From contig LSSL01002242.1 in assembly GCA_001953115.1 (NCBI GenBank), positions 1-56,815 on the forward strand: DNA of 56,815 bases, in the 5' to 3' direction. Source of the DNA: Smittium mucronatum (lineage: Eukaryota; Kickxellomycota; Harpellomycetes; Harpellales; Legeriomycetaceae). The notes under the pieces were generated by a model, which made no database searches, was not told where the DNA came from, and saw only the letters and a list, made by a program, of their open reading frames with translations. Within the stretch, counting starts at the first letter, position 1. Each line of letters opens with the position of its first letter. Positions 22,301 to 35,878 of this stretch are shown piece after piece. The position numbers and the translations under genes were made by a program.

Positions 22301-25300
22301 TTTAAAAAATTTAAATTCTTTCCAATAAACATAATCTAGCTTAATTTAAATGAATTGACTTGCGTTTTATTTTATTATGAATGATGAGTTGAGAAAGAGA
22401 TGAAGAAAACTTTATTTTAAGCCTTTGTCAGAAAAAAACTGCTAAAAGTAAAATAAACTGGTAATGGATGTTAAATTTCAAAAAAATCCGAATTTATATA
22501 AATCAAATATTAAAGAATAAATGGTACCTGATTTTATAGCTTTTTAAGAATATCAGCATTTATATAATAATATGCTTTTTATATCAGCCTTAACCTAATT
22601 CTTCTCTCTTAAACTTTTTTTGAAAATCCTATAAATTGTGTCCACTATCCAAATAAACTTCTGCTTTATTTAGCCTATAAGTACAGCTAGAGGTTAAAAT
22701 CGCGCTTACTAACTCAAAAATACAAAATTATAGCAACAATGCTTACCAAATTTAAAATAATTTAGGCAATCTTCTTCAATGGTGAAAAGGTTTTTTAATT
22801 AAATATCGCCTTCTTAAAAAAAAATATTCGCAATTAACTATTGAAAATGTCTTTTATAATCCGTTGAAGAGTATAGTCCGAAATTTGTCACTTTTTATTG
22901 TCAGGATCTCCCATCAATCTTCGATTCCGAGCTCTAAGCACATGATAGAGTCTATATACTTGACTTTAAAGGTAATTTTGTGGCTCTTATAACTAAAAAT
23001 GGATGGTGGGGTTGAGTTAAGTCGAATCGAAAGAGGTGGGTTTTAAAAAAACTTTCCCTTGTAAAAAAAATATAATGATTCCTTTTAACTATAAAGATCC
23101 GAATTTCTGTAACGATAAAAAGAAGTACTTTATCTGGTTTAATTCTCCAATTTTTTCTTATACAAAATATGATAACTCAATAAGATGAAGATTTTAATCC
23201 ACATAAAAGTAAAATATACTTAGCATATACTCAAAATAAAAAAAATCAACATGAAAGATTAAATCTACCCAAATCGGATCAAATTGTAATATGGAATTGA
23301 ATTCACCTATATAGGATCACAACCACATGGTAATCAAGATAATATACAATATATATATATTGAATTTTAAAACAAGAAATTTTTTAAAATAAAGATAATT
23401 AAATCTTTCTCAGAAATAATAAAATACAGCTCAGCTTCCACCTATTAAAAGAAAAAATAAATTTATATGCATATTTTGACTCTATTTGTACATTTTTTTA
23501 TACAAAAATAGAGAAATTTTGTTGGGAGAGTATTCTAGTTTCAAAAAATATACTTTTTTTATTATTATAAATATTTATAAATAAAAAAACCAACAAACAA
23601 CATCCAAAAAATCACATTTTTTCGATTTAATCGTTATTTACATTGTTTTTGGATCTATTGAGTTTTTTACTTCCAATAAAACACAACTAAATATCCTTAT
23701 ATTTTAATTTTTCCATGCTGAATTTAATTATTTATTTTTTTGGTTTTTAGTTTATTTCTGAGTGAATTTTTAACTGAGTAATACATGACTATTTTTTTTA
23801 ATTGAAAATATAAATATATTATTTTTTAATAAGATCTAATTCATTTTTATTAGTCTATACATAAATCGAATTACGTATAAAAAATAACACCGTAAATATT
23901 TTTAGGCAAAAAGAACGAATTATGGATAAGAAATAGAACACAGAATAAATTGTGAAATTTTTTTTCAACGTAAATAATAAATCATATGGAACTTCGGTTA
24001 AATATCTTTATTATTTTCAAAAACCATTGAATTTTGATTTTAAATAATTGTATAAAAGATAATTATTTAAGGATAAAAAGTGATATTTCGATTTTTCTTT
24101 TTAAGTTTTGAAAAAATGATTAATATCAAATTTTATAATCATTTCAAGGTTCAATATAATTAAAAATAGTCTCATTGATCTATTTTTTATCAATAGAATA
24201 TCAACTTGATAGCACGCGAGCTCATAAATTCAGGTATTAGATTTATCTTTTTAAAAGTGGTTTTATCGGGAAAAACGTAATTCTTTATATAAACAGACGT
24301 ATTTAATTGATTTATTTTTTATAGGTATTGCATCATACATTTTAGATTTTATTTAAGGATAGTTTGATATTATAAAAAATTTGTTACTTTTATTTCAGGC
24401 TCAAATTATAAAAAGTCTGTATTTCCAACCAAGATACTGACGAGAATATTCTAGAAATTTTCTTTTTTTAAAGTACTTTCTAAATTCATTTATCGTCCCT
24501 AAATCTAAACTATGGACTTTTATAATTAGTATTTGAAATATTTAAAAAATTATGTTTAAACTAATTTGATATAATATTACATTTTTAAATAGATATAATC
24601 TAAAAAAGATAATTTAGAGAGAATATTACCAAAATTTTCTTGGATAAAGTTTATTTTATATTTCTTTTTTAAATCGCTTCTATCAATCTTGCAATAATCT
24701 ATTTCCTATAAAAAATCCAAGATACAAAAAATGTATTATATAAAATTATATAATTTTCGTCAAAGGTAATTTATAATCAAAAAATTTAGATATTTTAAAA
24801 TTTAATTCAATCAAAGCCAATTGAAAGGGTTTTTAGATACTTATTTTCAGGATTTATAATGAAAATTATGAAGTTTTTGATTATCTAAAGGAGTATATAT
24901 TGGAGTAAATGTGAGAAAGTGTGTTTAGCCTTATATTTCTCAATTCCCAGAAGAGTTGTTTTAAATTTTAAATTAAACAATAATTTATTTATAAATAAGT
25001 TTTAATTTATAATAAGGGATTTTTTGATGTGAAAAAAATATATATTATACAATGCTATTATCAATAATTCTACATAATTTCTGATCCAGGTTAAATAAAA
25101 ATATCAAGAGTCATAATCCTTTTCTTCTCTAAATCATTAAAAAATTTAATTATATAGATTTTTAAATAAAATAATTTGGAATTTATAAAAATTAAAATAA
25201 AAAAAATAGAATGAATAATTTTTTAGTATAAAGTCTTTAAATTTATTCATATTTTATGTATATTTTACCTAAAAAAATAGGATATCATTGCCTTAATTTA

Positions 25301-28300
25301 TTTTGATGTTATAATATAAAAATAGTGATGATTTTTTAGTTTCCTTTTTTCAATATATATTTATATTAAATAGTGCTCGAAATAGTTTTTTTAAAAAATA
25401 TTCGGACTATAATTTCACTTTAAAGATAATCTTATGTAAAATAAAACCGAGAGTGTGAAAAATAGCACCCCATCCTCCCCACCTAAATCTCTAATTTAGG
25501 AGAAAGTAATACAAATACATTTATCAATATAAAAATCTAAAAACAATTTCAAAAAGAAATTGGCTAATAATATTAACAGATTTTTTCTTTATTAAATTAT
25601 AAAATTATATAAAAAAAATTAATATAAATTAGGGTAGGAATATGTTCCTAATTAATATAGTTTAATACTTTTTGTATTTCTAAAAGCTATTATGAACACA
25701 AAAAAATGATAAATTTTACCCACTATTATATTCCAAATAATCTTTATAAAAACAATTTTTGGCTTCATTTGTCTACAGATTCAGGAAAAAACATATATGA
25801 TCTGGAAATTTTCTCTAATTCTAGAGAAATAAGAAACGATTAATTTTTTATCAATTTTCTTGATGCAAAATCTGGGAAAATAATGCAAAAAACTAGTCAA
25901 ATATATATTATTATTTTTTATAAGTATATAAATTGAAAATTATCCAATAAATTATGTTTCGGTACCTAGTGGTTTTCATTTTTCAAATATCGAAATTTAT
26001 ACCCATCTTGATAAATAATAATGTTATATATCTAAATATTTCATTAGTTTTTTATTCTCCATATCAGAAACTTTTAAAATACTGAAAAAATAATTTGAAA
26101 TAAGAAATATTTTCTAAAGTATAGTATTAAAAATATTCTATGTAAAAATGAGAAACTGCGCCGATGTTGAAACTTTATTAGAATATCAAGATGTTTAGAG
26201 TGTGATTGGGGCACAAAAAAGACGAAATTCATCAAAAAATACAAATTTTGTACAATGGATGCAGAAAAAAAGAGAATCTTGAGTGAAATGACGTTATCAA
26301 AGTATAAAATTTCAACTTCAATAATGTGTTTAAAAATCACAATTCTCACATTCAAAATATCTAGTATTTCAAAAATAAGTCATTCAAATCTCTTACGAAT
26401 GAAAAAATAAATAATTATATTACATAATCTGAAAGCCATGTAAATTTAAAAAATACTCAAAGATAAAGAAATTGATACTGAATATGAAAAAGTATATTCT
26501 TCAACTTAATACTTGAAAAAAAAAACTCGGCGATAACTTTTTTTAACCCAAAATTCTATCTGGATTTAGAAATAATTTTGTATTGAACCCAGAGCCCATT
26601 TAGAGAAAAAAATAATAAGTAATGACACTATATTTTTATCTCGAATAAAAAGCTTGTTAATAGATTAATAGGGACCCGAATATTTTATTTAAATGGTAAC
26701 TATTGACTGAATAATATTGAATATTTATTTTTTGTATTTTTAATAAGCGATAATAAAAATAAATATTTTCATATATTTCTGTTAACAGTTCAAAACAAAA
26801 AAAGTTATCATTTAATTTTATTTTTAAAAAAACATCAAGGGTTCTTGAAAATTTCGGGCGCGATTTTAAATTCAATAATTTTATCTCATAATCAGCTTCA
26901 ATATATCAAATTCCATAAAAAAAATCGATACAAAGAAAACAATATTCGAAATTTTAACCCATAAAACGATAATTAAGATAAAAAATACATTTAAATTTAG
27001 ATTATATCCTGCTATAATTCTAACTTTGATCTATTTAATGTTAAAACTGCACACAAAAAGATATTTTTTGAACTTTATTTGGATTTTTTTTATTAAAAAA
27101 CACGATAAATATCCTGAAGCTAAAGGTTAAAATGGAAAAAATTTATGCTAACCACTTTAAAAACAATAAAATTGGTTTTAATGTGCTATTTTATACACTA
27201 AAAGCTCAAATATTTCTTAGAGAAATTCGATATGAACTTTAAACCAAATATTTTAATTTGAAAATTATAATAATATCCAAATAATCCCTAATTTAGTTGA
27301 TATAGCTTTGAATTTCGACAAAAAAACGAGATTGCAAATATAAATAATATGGAGTATACATGTAAAGAAATGCTATAGTTTTCTGAAATAATTCACAAAT
27401 TATTACCTGTAACAAAAAATTTTAAAAATTTTATGGAATTAGAATTTGAGCCAAATAATGAATCGATTTCAAGAATTATAGCTAGAAACTATCAAGCTTT
27501 GGAATTTTTTGGATAATCTGTAAAAAAAATCAATATCTATATCTATAAATGATATCAAACCATTCAAAGACATTTTCTGATTATTATAGGTTCAATGTAA
27601 AGATATAAATTTGATCCTATATTTTTTAAATTTTTTGGGAAAGTACTTATAATTGATGCTGAATTGGTATCTAAAAAAACAGAAAAAAGATATTTATACA
27701 AAGAAAATTCAGCATTTGGAGGAATTTAGTATAATAAAATCTATTAAACCTTTTTTTTTATTCACATTACATTTTATATTTTATAATAAAGTGAAATAAT
27801 CACAATCAATGGAACTAAAAATTTCACGATTTAATTTCAAAGGCATATTTCGGATTTATTGAATTTATAAAAAACCATGTTTTATACTAATGCTATTTAA
27901 TAATGAAAAAAGTCGCTTTAAACTGTGTATATTCTTGGTTATATTTAAATAATAAAGTTTTTTTATGTTATTATTAATTATTATTGATATTTCTTCCATT
28001 AATAGTTTAAAAATTGTGTGAAAGATTTTTTCGAATAAAGAGAAAATAAAAATTTTTAATAAATTTATATGCAATTTTGACTTTGATTTTACGGATATTT
28101 ATAACGAAAATTTGCGATAAAAAATCGTGAATATCTAACATATATATTATAGGGCCCCACTTATTCTTATTTTTGGGCTCAATTTTCAATAAAAAAGATA
28201 ATGTAACATAATTAAACATATATAACATCTAGCTCAATTTTCCCCACCTTTTTTTTCACTTTCGAAAATAATCCCCAAAATCAAAAAAAAACTCCATCTT

Positions 28301-31300
28301 ATATTTAAACAAGACAAATTTTTTTATTTTAGACAAATAAATTATCTTCACTTCTTTTTCAAATCTATTATATTAACGCAAAAAAATTATTCTGTGAAAC
28401 AATTTATTATATTTATTATATTTGATTATTGGGTAGTATATTTTTATTCTTATTAAATATGAATAATTAAAATTTTCGGTTTAAATTAAACTTCTTTTAC
28501 TTTTTTTATAATATAACAATGAAATGAAATTCATATTTCACTAATGATAAAAGAGTAAATAAAATTGTGGGATTTAGCCGACTTTGTTGTCTGAAATAGG
28601 TGGTAAAAATTAATCCTATATTCTTTAATAGTATTTTTGGATTTTTCAGGATCATTTAATATATTACAGATTTTGAAAAAAAAAACCCCCCTATAAAATA
28701 TTTTTTCTTTTTAATTTTCTTTTCAATCATCGATGAGATAATAATTTTTTATCCTTTTATTATTTCATAATATTTCAAATCATAAAATTATCATTTCTAT
28801 TCATTTATCTATCCCGAAAGTTTTTAATAGTTAATAATACTGTTTAGTAAAAATATAAAATTCTTTTGATTTTTGAATTAAATGGATAAATAATAATAAA
28901 AAAATTAATCATTTTATTTTATTAATATCCTTTATATCTTAGCTTTAACTTAACTTTAATATTTTTCGATTAATAACTATAAAATATATATATAAGCAAA
29001 AAATGTGTTTTTTTTTCAATTTTTTAATATTTATAAATATTTTTTATAAATTAATTTTATAATGAGTGAAATCATTTTCATTATAAATGATACATTGGTA
29101 AATTTTTTAATTTTAGCTATGGTTTTTACAGGTATTAGAATTATTATATTTTTGCAAATACCATAAAAATAATAGTGAAAATACATTCATAAGTTTGTGC
29201 TACTTTTTATGGATTTTAACTTGTTTTATTTTCTACCACTTTTTCTAATTCATGTATTACCTTCCATTGCTGTACATCTGGATGTTTTCTTAAAGCAATT
29301 TTTATATGAAATATATTTAGAAGAAAATGATATTGATTAGTTTCTCTTCAATTTGTTTATATATTTTTTATGAAAAATAATATTAAAGGTTTAAAATTTT
29401 GTATAGATAACGTGATTATCACCAAATTTTCCCGAAATTCGCTCGAAAAATTTTAACACCAATTTTTAAGTTTAATTTTTTTTTCATCGACGACTTTGAG
29501 CTCTTAAATTTTATTATATTTTGATTTTATCATTTCTTCGTTAAGTCATTCTCTTTTTTTTTGGCATAAGGGATACCAACAGATTTTTTAATCTGTTTAA
29601 CATAATTCCATTTTGGCGAATATAACCTGGTTTATTTATTATAAATTTATTTATATTTCCATTTAATTATTTATAAAACTTTCATGAAATAAATCAACCA
29701 TTTTTTAGGGGGTTTCATTTAAATATACACTATTTTCCATAGCAACAGAAATTTTTTTTATTCCAATAGACTTTTTTTTCTGTGCCTGTCTGGTCATTCT
29801 TATAACCAATAAACCAATTTCACATATGAAAATTAACATAAGTGAATATTGGCTAAATTTTAATTTCTCCAGGTATTATTAGTTTTTTTATTTTTGATTG
29901 GTATAAATAATTATTCAATCCAATAATAAAGCTTTTGATGTTTCCATCAATTTACCCCGAAAATATAAAAAAAGGATATATTTATATGTAAAATCCGATA
30001 AGACTAATTTTCCTTAATTAGTTTTTGCCCATTCTATTTTAATTTTAAGCTTATCTTTATTATAAAAATAGTAAATTTTAGCAGTAAATCTATATATAAT
30101 CAAGAATAATGCGGGTAAATGGCTTTTTATGGCTATATTTAATAGATTTACTGTAAGCCAATTTATTATATCGGATCAAAAAGGGATATTTTTATATTAG
30201 TTATGAGTTATGAATTATCAACTGCGTTGAGAATAATTTTTATAAAAAAAATAGCCAAATGTACCAATAGGTTATACCATCTTCGAATAATAGTTTCTTA
30301 ATTCTTTATTAAACAGTTTTTTGTGCCTTTTAAAGCATTCCGTATATTTTTTGATTCATTTTCTAAAGAAAAGCTTTTTTTTCATGTAAAATAGTTTACG
30401 AACTCGATAAAATCCATTTTTAAAAATTATCTAACTTTGTATAATTTTATTTTAGTAAGATTAATAGAGAAAATAAAGGGAAAAAATATAAGTTTCCAAA
30501 GCTTCTCCTGAAGATTTTGGCTTTAATGGTTCCATCTAAATGAAAATTTTATTTTTATAAAGAGTACGTAAAATTCATCCATACTTCCTAATAAAATTAT
30601 TCTCCACAAAAATTATATCCAATTAGATCCTCCAAATTTTTTTTATAAGTAGTAGGTTATAAACTTTTTTTCGTTTTTTTAGAGAATTTTTTTTTATATT
30701 CTGGGCACTTTCATACAAAAAATACTTATCATTTGTCGATTTAGCCAGTGAGCTTTGTCTAAATATTTTTCAAAGTTTTATTTGCACTGGGATAACCATG
30801 TATATATTTTATATATAATTGGAATAAAATAAATCTTAGTGATTATTATTTAAAATCGCCGTTGAATTTCAGATAGAAAATATATAATTTAGAACCATTT
30901 CGTCATTTATTTGATAATTTCTTTTTAAAATTTTATATTATATGGTAATTTTTCAATATTTAACAAGAAATTGCAAAAAAGATAAATATCATATTTATCT
31001 AGGAGTTATAATTTTTATTATAGATTTAAATTTATATCAAAGTTTGAGTTATGAATTTTTTTTAAAATATTGATATAAAAACATCAAGTATCTATTTTAA
31101 ATTTTGGAATTTATGTCCTCAATTAATCTCGAAAATGGTTTTTTTAAAAAAATATTTATAAATAAAAAATAGTTTTAAAAAAATATTTTATGCTTGTATA
31201 ACATTATTTTGCTAGCTATTTATTGAAAAAAATTAAAGTTAAAATAGAGCTACGATATAAAGGATATGAATAGAATACAATCATTAAGAATTTTTTTAAT

Positions 31301-34300
31301 ATTTTTCCATGTAATTCAAATATAAAAATGATTTTGCTTTTTTAATAATCAGTATGTGAAGCCATTAAAAACTATAGGGGTAAGTAAATCAACAGAAAAA
31401 TGATTTTATAATTTTGTCATCTAGAATATTTTGAGTCAATATAAAGATAAAAAACCAGCATCTCAAGAGATGGTTTGAAAGAAAAGTAAAGTAAAGTAGA
31501 TATATATATATATCATCCGGATTAGAATAGTATGTCATATTTTATCTTTTTTTGTATTTCTACTAACTTTTAGTAATAAAAAATGATTAAAAAATATTAA
31601 TTCAAGATACATGTTTAGTATATTTCCCATATAATATCTATCAAAAATTAATAACTTTGAATTTTTTTTAAATTAATTTTAAAGGTTTCCTTTTTTAATA
31701 AATAAATAAATAAATAGTCTATTTTTTGATTTATAAATTTATAATTATCTTTTTTTAGGTACCTTAGAACTTTATGTGTGGTTTTAATATGTATGCAATA
31801 GATTTTAAAAAAATTAAGATAACGTTAGGAGCGGAATTAGACACACGATATTTTTTAAAATTAGCTATCTTGAATCTTATTTAATAAATGTATTAAGGAA
31901 AATTCAAACCAAATAATTAGTCAAAATTAAAAAGATTCTATTTTATCTTTCTATCGGAAAATATTAAAATCAATTAAGCTCGTAATATCCATTGTATTTT
32001 TGGCATCAATTCACTATGGGTTAAAATTAACAGTAGAATATAAATGCAATCCAAGATAACTGAAATTTACAATATATATGTATATATATATATATTCAAT
32101 ATTTAAATCATATTAGTCGACTTCAAATAATGATATTTATTTTTTTGAATTTTTTTATGGGATGATATAATTGGATTTGAAAGTGCTATATTTATCTCCA
32201 TCTTTCTTATCTAAATATCCTCTTCTCCAATGATTAACCCGAGTTCTTATTATTGTTTTTTTTCTATTTCTATTTTATACATATCTTCCCATCTCTTTTT
32301 TATTTTATACATTAATTTTGATTTGGTTTATTAATTAAATACATCAATTTATTAGCTGAAAATAAATAAAAAGGTTATTTATAAAAAAATATACAAAATC
32401 TTTCAAATTTATAATTTATATTTTTTCTAAAGTTTTATAATCATATTATAATATTATTTTACATTAAATACGAATTATTTTTTTATAATAGTATTCTTAA
32501 AAGCTAAGTGTATAAATAATGTTTCATTTTTCAAAAATTAGCTGAGTTTTTAAATAATAATAGATATTTATTATCCAAAAATTGCTTAAATATGTTCTCA
32601 TATACAATAGAGTAAACAGTGTAATCAGTAATGATTTAATCAAGAGACTATTTAAATCTATATTATTTCGGTTTATTTATAATAATAACTGAAAAAATAA
32701 TTGATTTTTAAAAAAATTATGATTTTACTATAAGATTTCGCTTTAATTGATTAAATATGTTGTATTTCGTTTTGATTTACAGGTGATTTGATTATTTTTT
32801 GGCGATTTTGATTTCCAAGTAGTTTTAATTATTTCTTGATGGTTATGGAATCATGTAATATTGAGTCACCAATTATTGTGTGATAATTTTAATTAATACA
32901 TTATTTTAGCTAATGAAATTATTAAAAATTTTAACTAGGTTTTGAATTGGTTAAATAAAAAATGTTCTAAATTAGAATTTCTTTCCACTGGTGGATATAT
33001 TTGAACCTAAAATTAAACCTTAAGGTTCAAGTTATCGTATTAACTTCGACCAATCTTGTGATGCCGTTGCTGCTATAAAAATTTACTTTTTAAAATTTCA
33101 AGTATAAATTTAAATCGCTTAAAATATTATAAAAAAAATTCAATTTCAAAGTTTATGATATGTATTGCAAAATTTAGTATGTATTTTTAAATGATAATTC
33201 TTTTCATTAGAAATAATAATCCTTATATATCTTATTTTATATCACTTATTATTTGATTTAGAAAATGATTAATATTTATTACTAAGTAAAGGTTAAGGAT
33301 GGCATATAAAAATTATATTATATTAAAAATATAGACCTTTTTATGTATGATTTGGTCTGATATTTATAAAATATGAAAATAAATAAAGAATTGAGCGAAG
33401 TTTGTAAAAATATATATCGAAAATCGAAATGATACCTTTTAGCTTTAAAACATTTTTATTTTTAAAAAAAGTTTAAAATCTTATAGAAGCTCTAAAATAG
33501 ATTTATATTAATGGTTTTTAGTTTAGAAATATAATTTTATTTCAAAAATTTGTACTTTTTACGCATATCACTAAAAAATGTTTTATAAATACCGAGTTAT
33601 TTATAATTTGCACATAACTGCTTTTTAATAAACCAATAAAATAGATTAAGCGTTATTTGATCTAAACTCAACCGGGAGATAAGTTTATAGTAGAAATTTT
33701 ATATTTTAGATAAATTTTTTATCTTTATAAATAGGATTTGGTATGAAACAGCATTTTTTGACAGCTTTAAACTTTTCTCTGGTGATAATTGTTTTTGTTA
33801 AAATATTATTATTTAATAAATAAAGTTTTTTTTATATTAAACGGATCTAATAGATTCTGCTAATACAAAATTTATTCTGCAAAAATAAGTCAATTATATG
33901 ATTTAATTTTATATTCGAGTTTCAAGAGTATAAATATATCAATATTTTTTATTTAACTTCAGTATTAATTTTAATTTTAAGGGTATTAAAGTGGATTAAA
34001 TAGGATAAATATGAGTTTGAGACTCGTAAAAAAATACAAGTATTTTGATTTTTTTTTTCAAAAAAAAAGTTGAATACACGAATTCTTTTTTTGAATTTTA
34101 TAACTTTGAAAAAATAGCCTTTATTTAATAACCCTTTAAACGATGTGCATAAACCCAAATTTCATAATTGGTGCCTTCATTTCACAAATACATTAAAAAC
34201 AAAAACATATTGGATAAAAACATAAATTATTTTGGTTTAATATCCAATAAAAATCCATCAAAAGAATTCAGGATGAAAATTACTTAGAAATAAAAACCAC

Positions 34301-35218
34301 ATGCAACATATAGATATTATGTATGCGTTTTATATGGATGTGATTTTTTTTTTATATATTTTATCCCTATGTGATTGCGATCATATTTTTCGAATACTAT
34401 CATTGAATAGCTTTAGTAAATTATTATAGATCTGATTATTTATTTATACAATAGCATTTTAATTCATAACAAAAAAAAATAACATAAGATAAATATTTTT
34501 TTTATATCTAAACAAAAAAGCTATGCTATTCGTTAATAATTCAAGTTTTATAAGTTTTAACGTTTATCAACCAAAAAATTACCCTTTTTTATATTTTAAA
34601 TGCGACTATTGGGTTAAGGTTCCATGTACTCACTATCATCGAGATAATATTTAATTAATGATTTTTATTTGTTTAGGCTATATTATTATCTCTAATTAGG
34701 CTCCCTTCATTCCTGAATACTGATATTAGATAAAAATTAAGGGTATATTGATTATTACTTTTATTCTGTCATAATATTTTTTAAATAGAAATTATATTAA
34801 AAAATCGATTATTACATTGATCCAACGGTTACGATTTAATTGAGTACATTTTAAAACTATATACAAACTATTTGATTTCTATTTAAATGGGTTTTGTAAA
34901 CTATTATAAGAATTATTCCCGATGATACTTACACTATAAATTAATTTACCCAATTAAAATAAGTTTTACAAAAATATAGACCCAAAATCACCAAAAAAAG
35001 ATCACAAACGCATAAGGATCGCGTCCAAAAAATAATTATCACAACAAAAAAGGGGTCACAGTACATAAAAAATATATAAAAATAAATTATTCTGAATCAA
35101 GGCCCAAAATTTTTTAAAAAAGGTTGAATATTCTTTATGCAATTATCAATATCAAAAAATTAATTTGATAAATAAAAATTATAATGCATAATATTCTACC
35201 AGTGAAATTGAGGTCTTT

Positions 35219-35234
35219 AAAGGCTTTTAATACT
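35219..35234 (+). repeat. Target-site duplication beside retroposon copy C
   Basis: AAAGGCTTTTAATACT borders the poly(T) end of copy C (the poly(A) side on the - strand). It is repeated exactly at 35863-35878. Confidence 0.9.
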
Positions 35235-35861
35235 TTTTTTTTGTATCACTGAATTTTATTATAAGATATCGTCATTAAAAATTATACTAAAAAAAAATGA
35301 AAAAAAGAAAAAAGACGTATAGAAAAGACTATTATCCTAACTAAAATAAGCTCCTCCGCCGGAATGCAGGCTGCGTACCTGCGGGAAAAAGTTTTAATCT
35401 ACCAACCGAAATACCCCCCCCCCAGGCATTGCTTAGTAGGCTGGATAACTGAGGTTACGTTCAGTCAAGAATTAAGCTCTTTGTCAATGAACATTAGTTC
35501 ATTGAATCTACTGAGCTCCTAGTCAGAGCCTACTTCTAACAGAATTAATAAAATTAGGCTCCTACCCAAACGTGGGATTGATCGGCATGACTCTCCTACA
35601 AATAGCTGTTAGACGCTGAGATCCGTCTGACTGTTGAATACTGGACTTGTTCACTAGACTATGTCTCAGTTGTGCTAAAAGACCGGTTCCTCCTGTTTCT
35701 AGATGGTCCTCTTGTGGAATCGCTGTCCTCCGAATCGCTGTGCGCTGTCTCCACTACTCCCAACTAGGTATATTACAACGCTGCGTGAAATTTTAGTCTA
35801 TTGTACTTCAAAAAGTGTGTTATTAAGCCCCTAAACCACGGTAAGATATATCACTCTTAGG
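35235..35861 (-). mobile_element. Retroposon copy C, full length, reverse strand
   Basis: On the - strand this runs from CCTAAGAGTGA at 35861 to a poly(A) tail read as T at 35235-35242, about 627 bp. It carries the same landmarks as copy B in the same order: TGGTTTAGGGGCTTAATA, CAGCGATTCGGAGGACAGCGATTCC, CCCACGTTTGGGTAGGAGCC, the G run (here 10 C on the + strand, 35414-35423) and the GTGATAC(A)n end. A perfect 16-bp target-site duplication flanks it, so this insertion is younger than copy A, whose duplication has a mismatch. It stands out sharply against the AT-rich island. Confidence 0.92.
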
Positions 35862-35862
35862 A

Positions 35863-35878
35863 AAAGGCTTTTAATACT
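35863..35878 (+). repeat. Target-site duplication beside retroposon copy C, other side
   Basis: AAAGGCTTTTAATACT is identical to 35219-35234 and abuts the 5' end of the - strand element. Confidence 0.9.
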
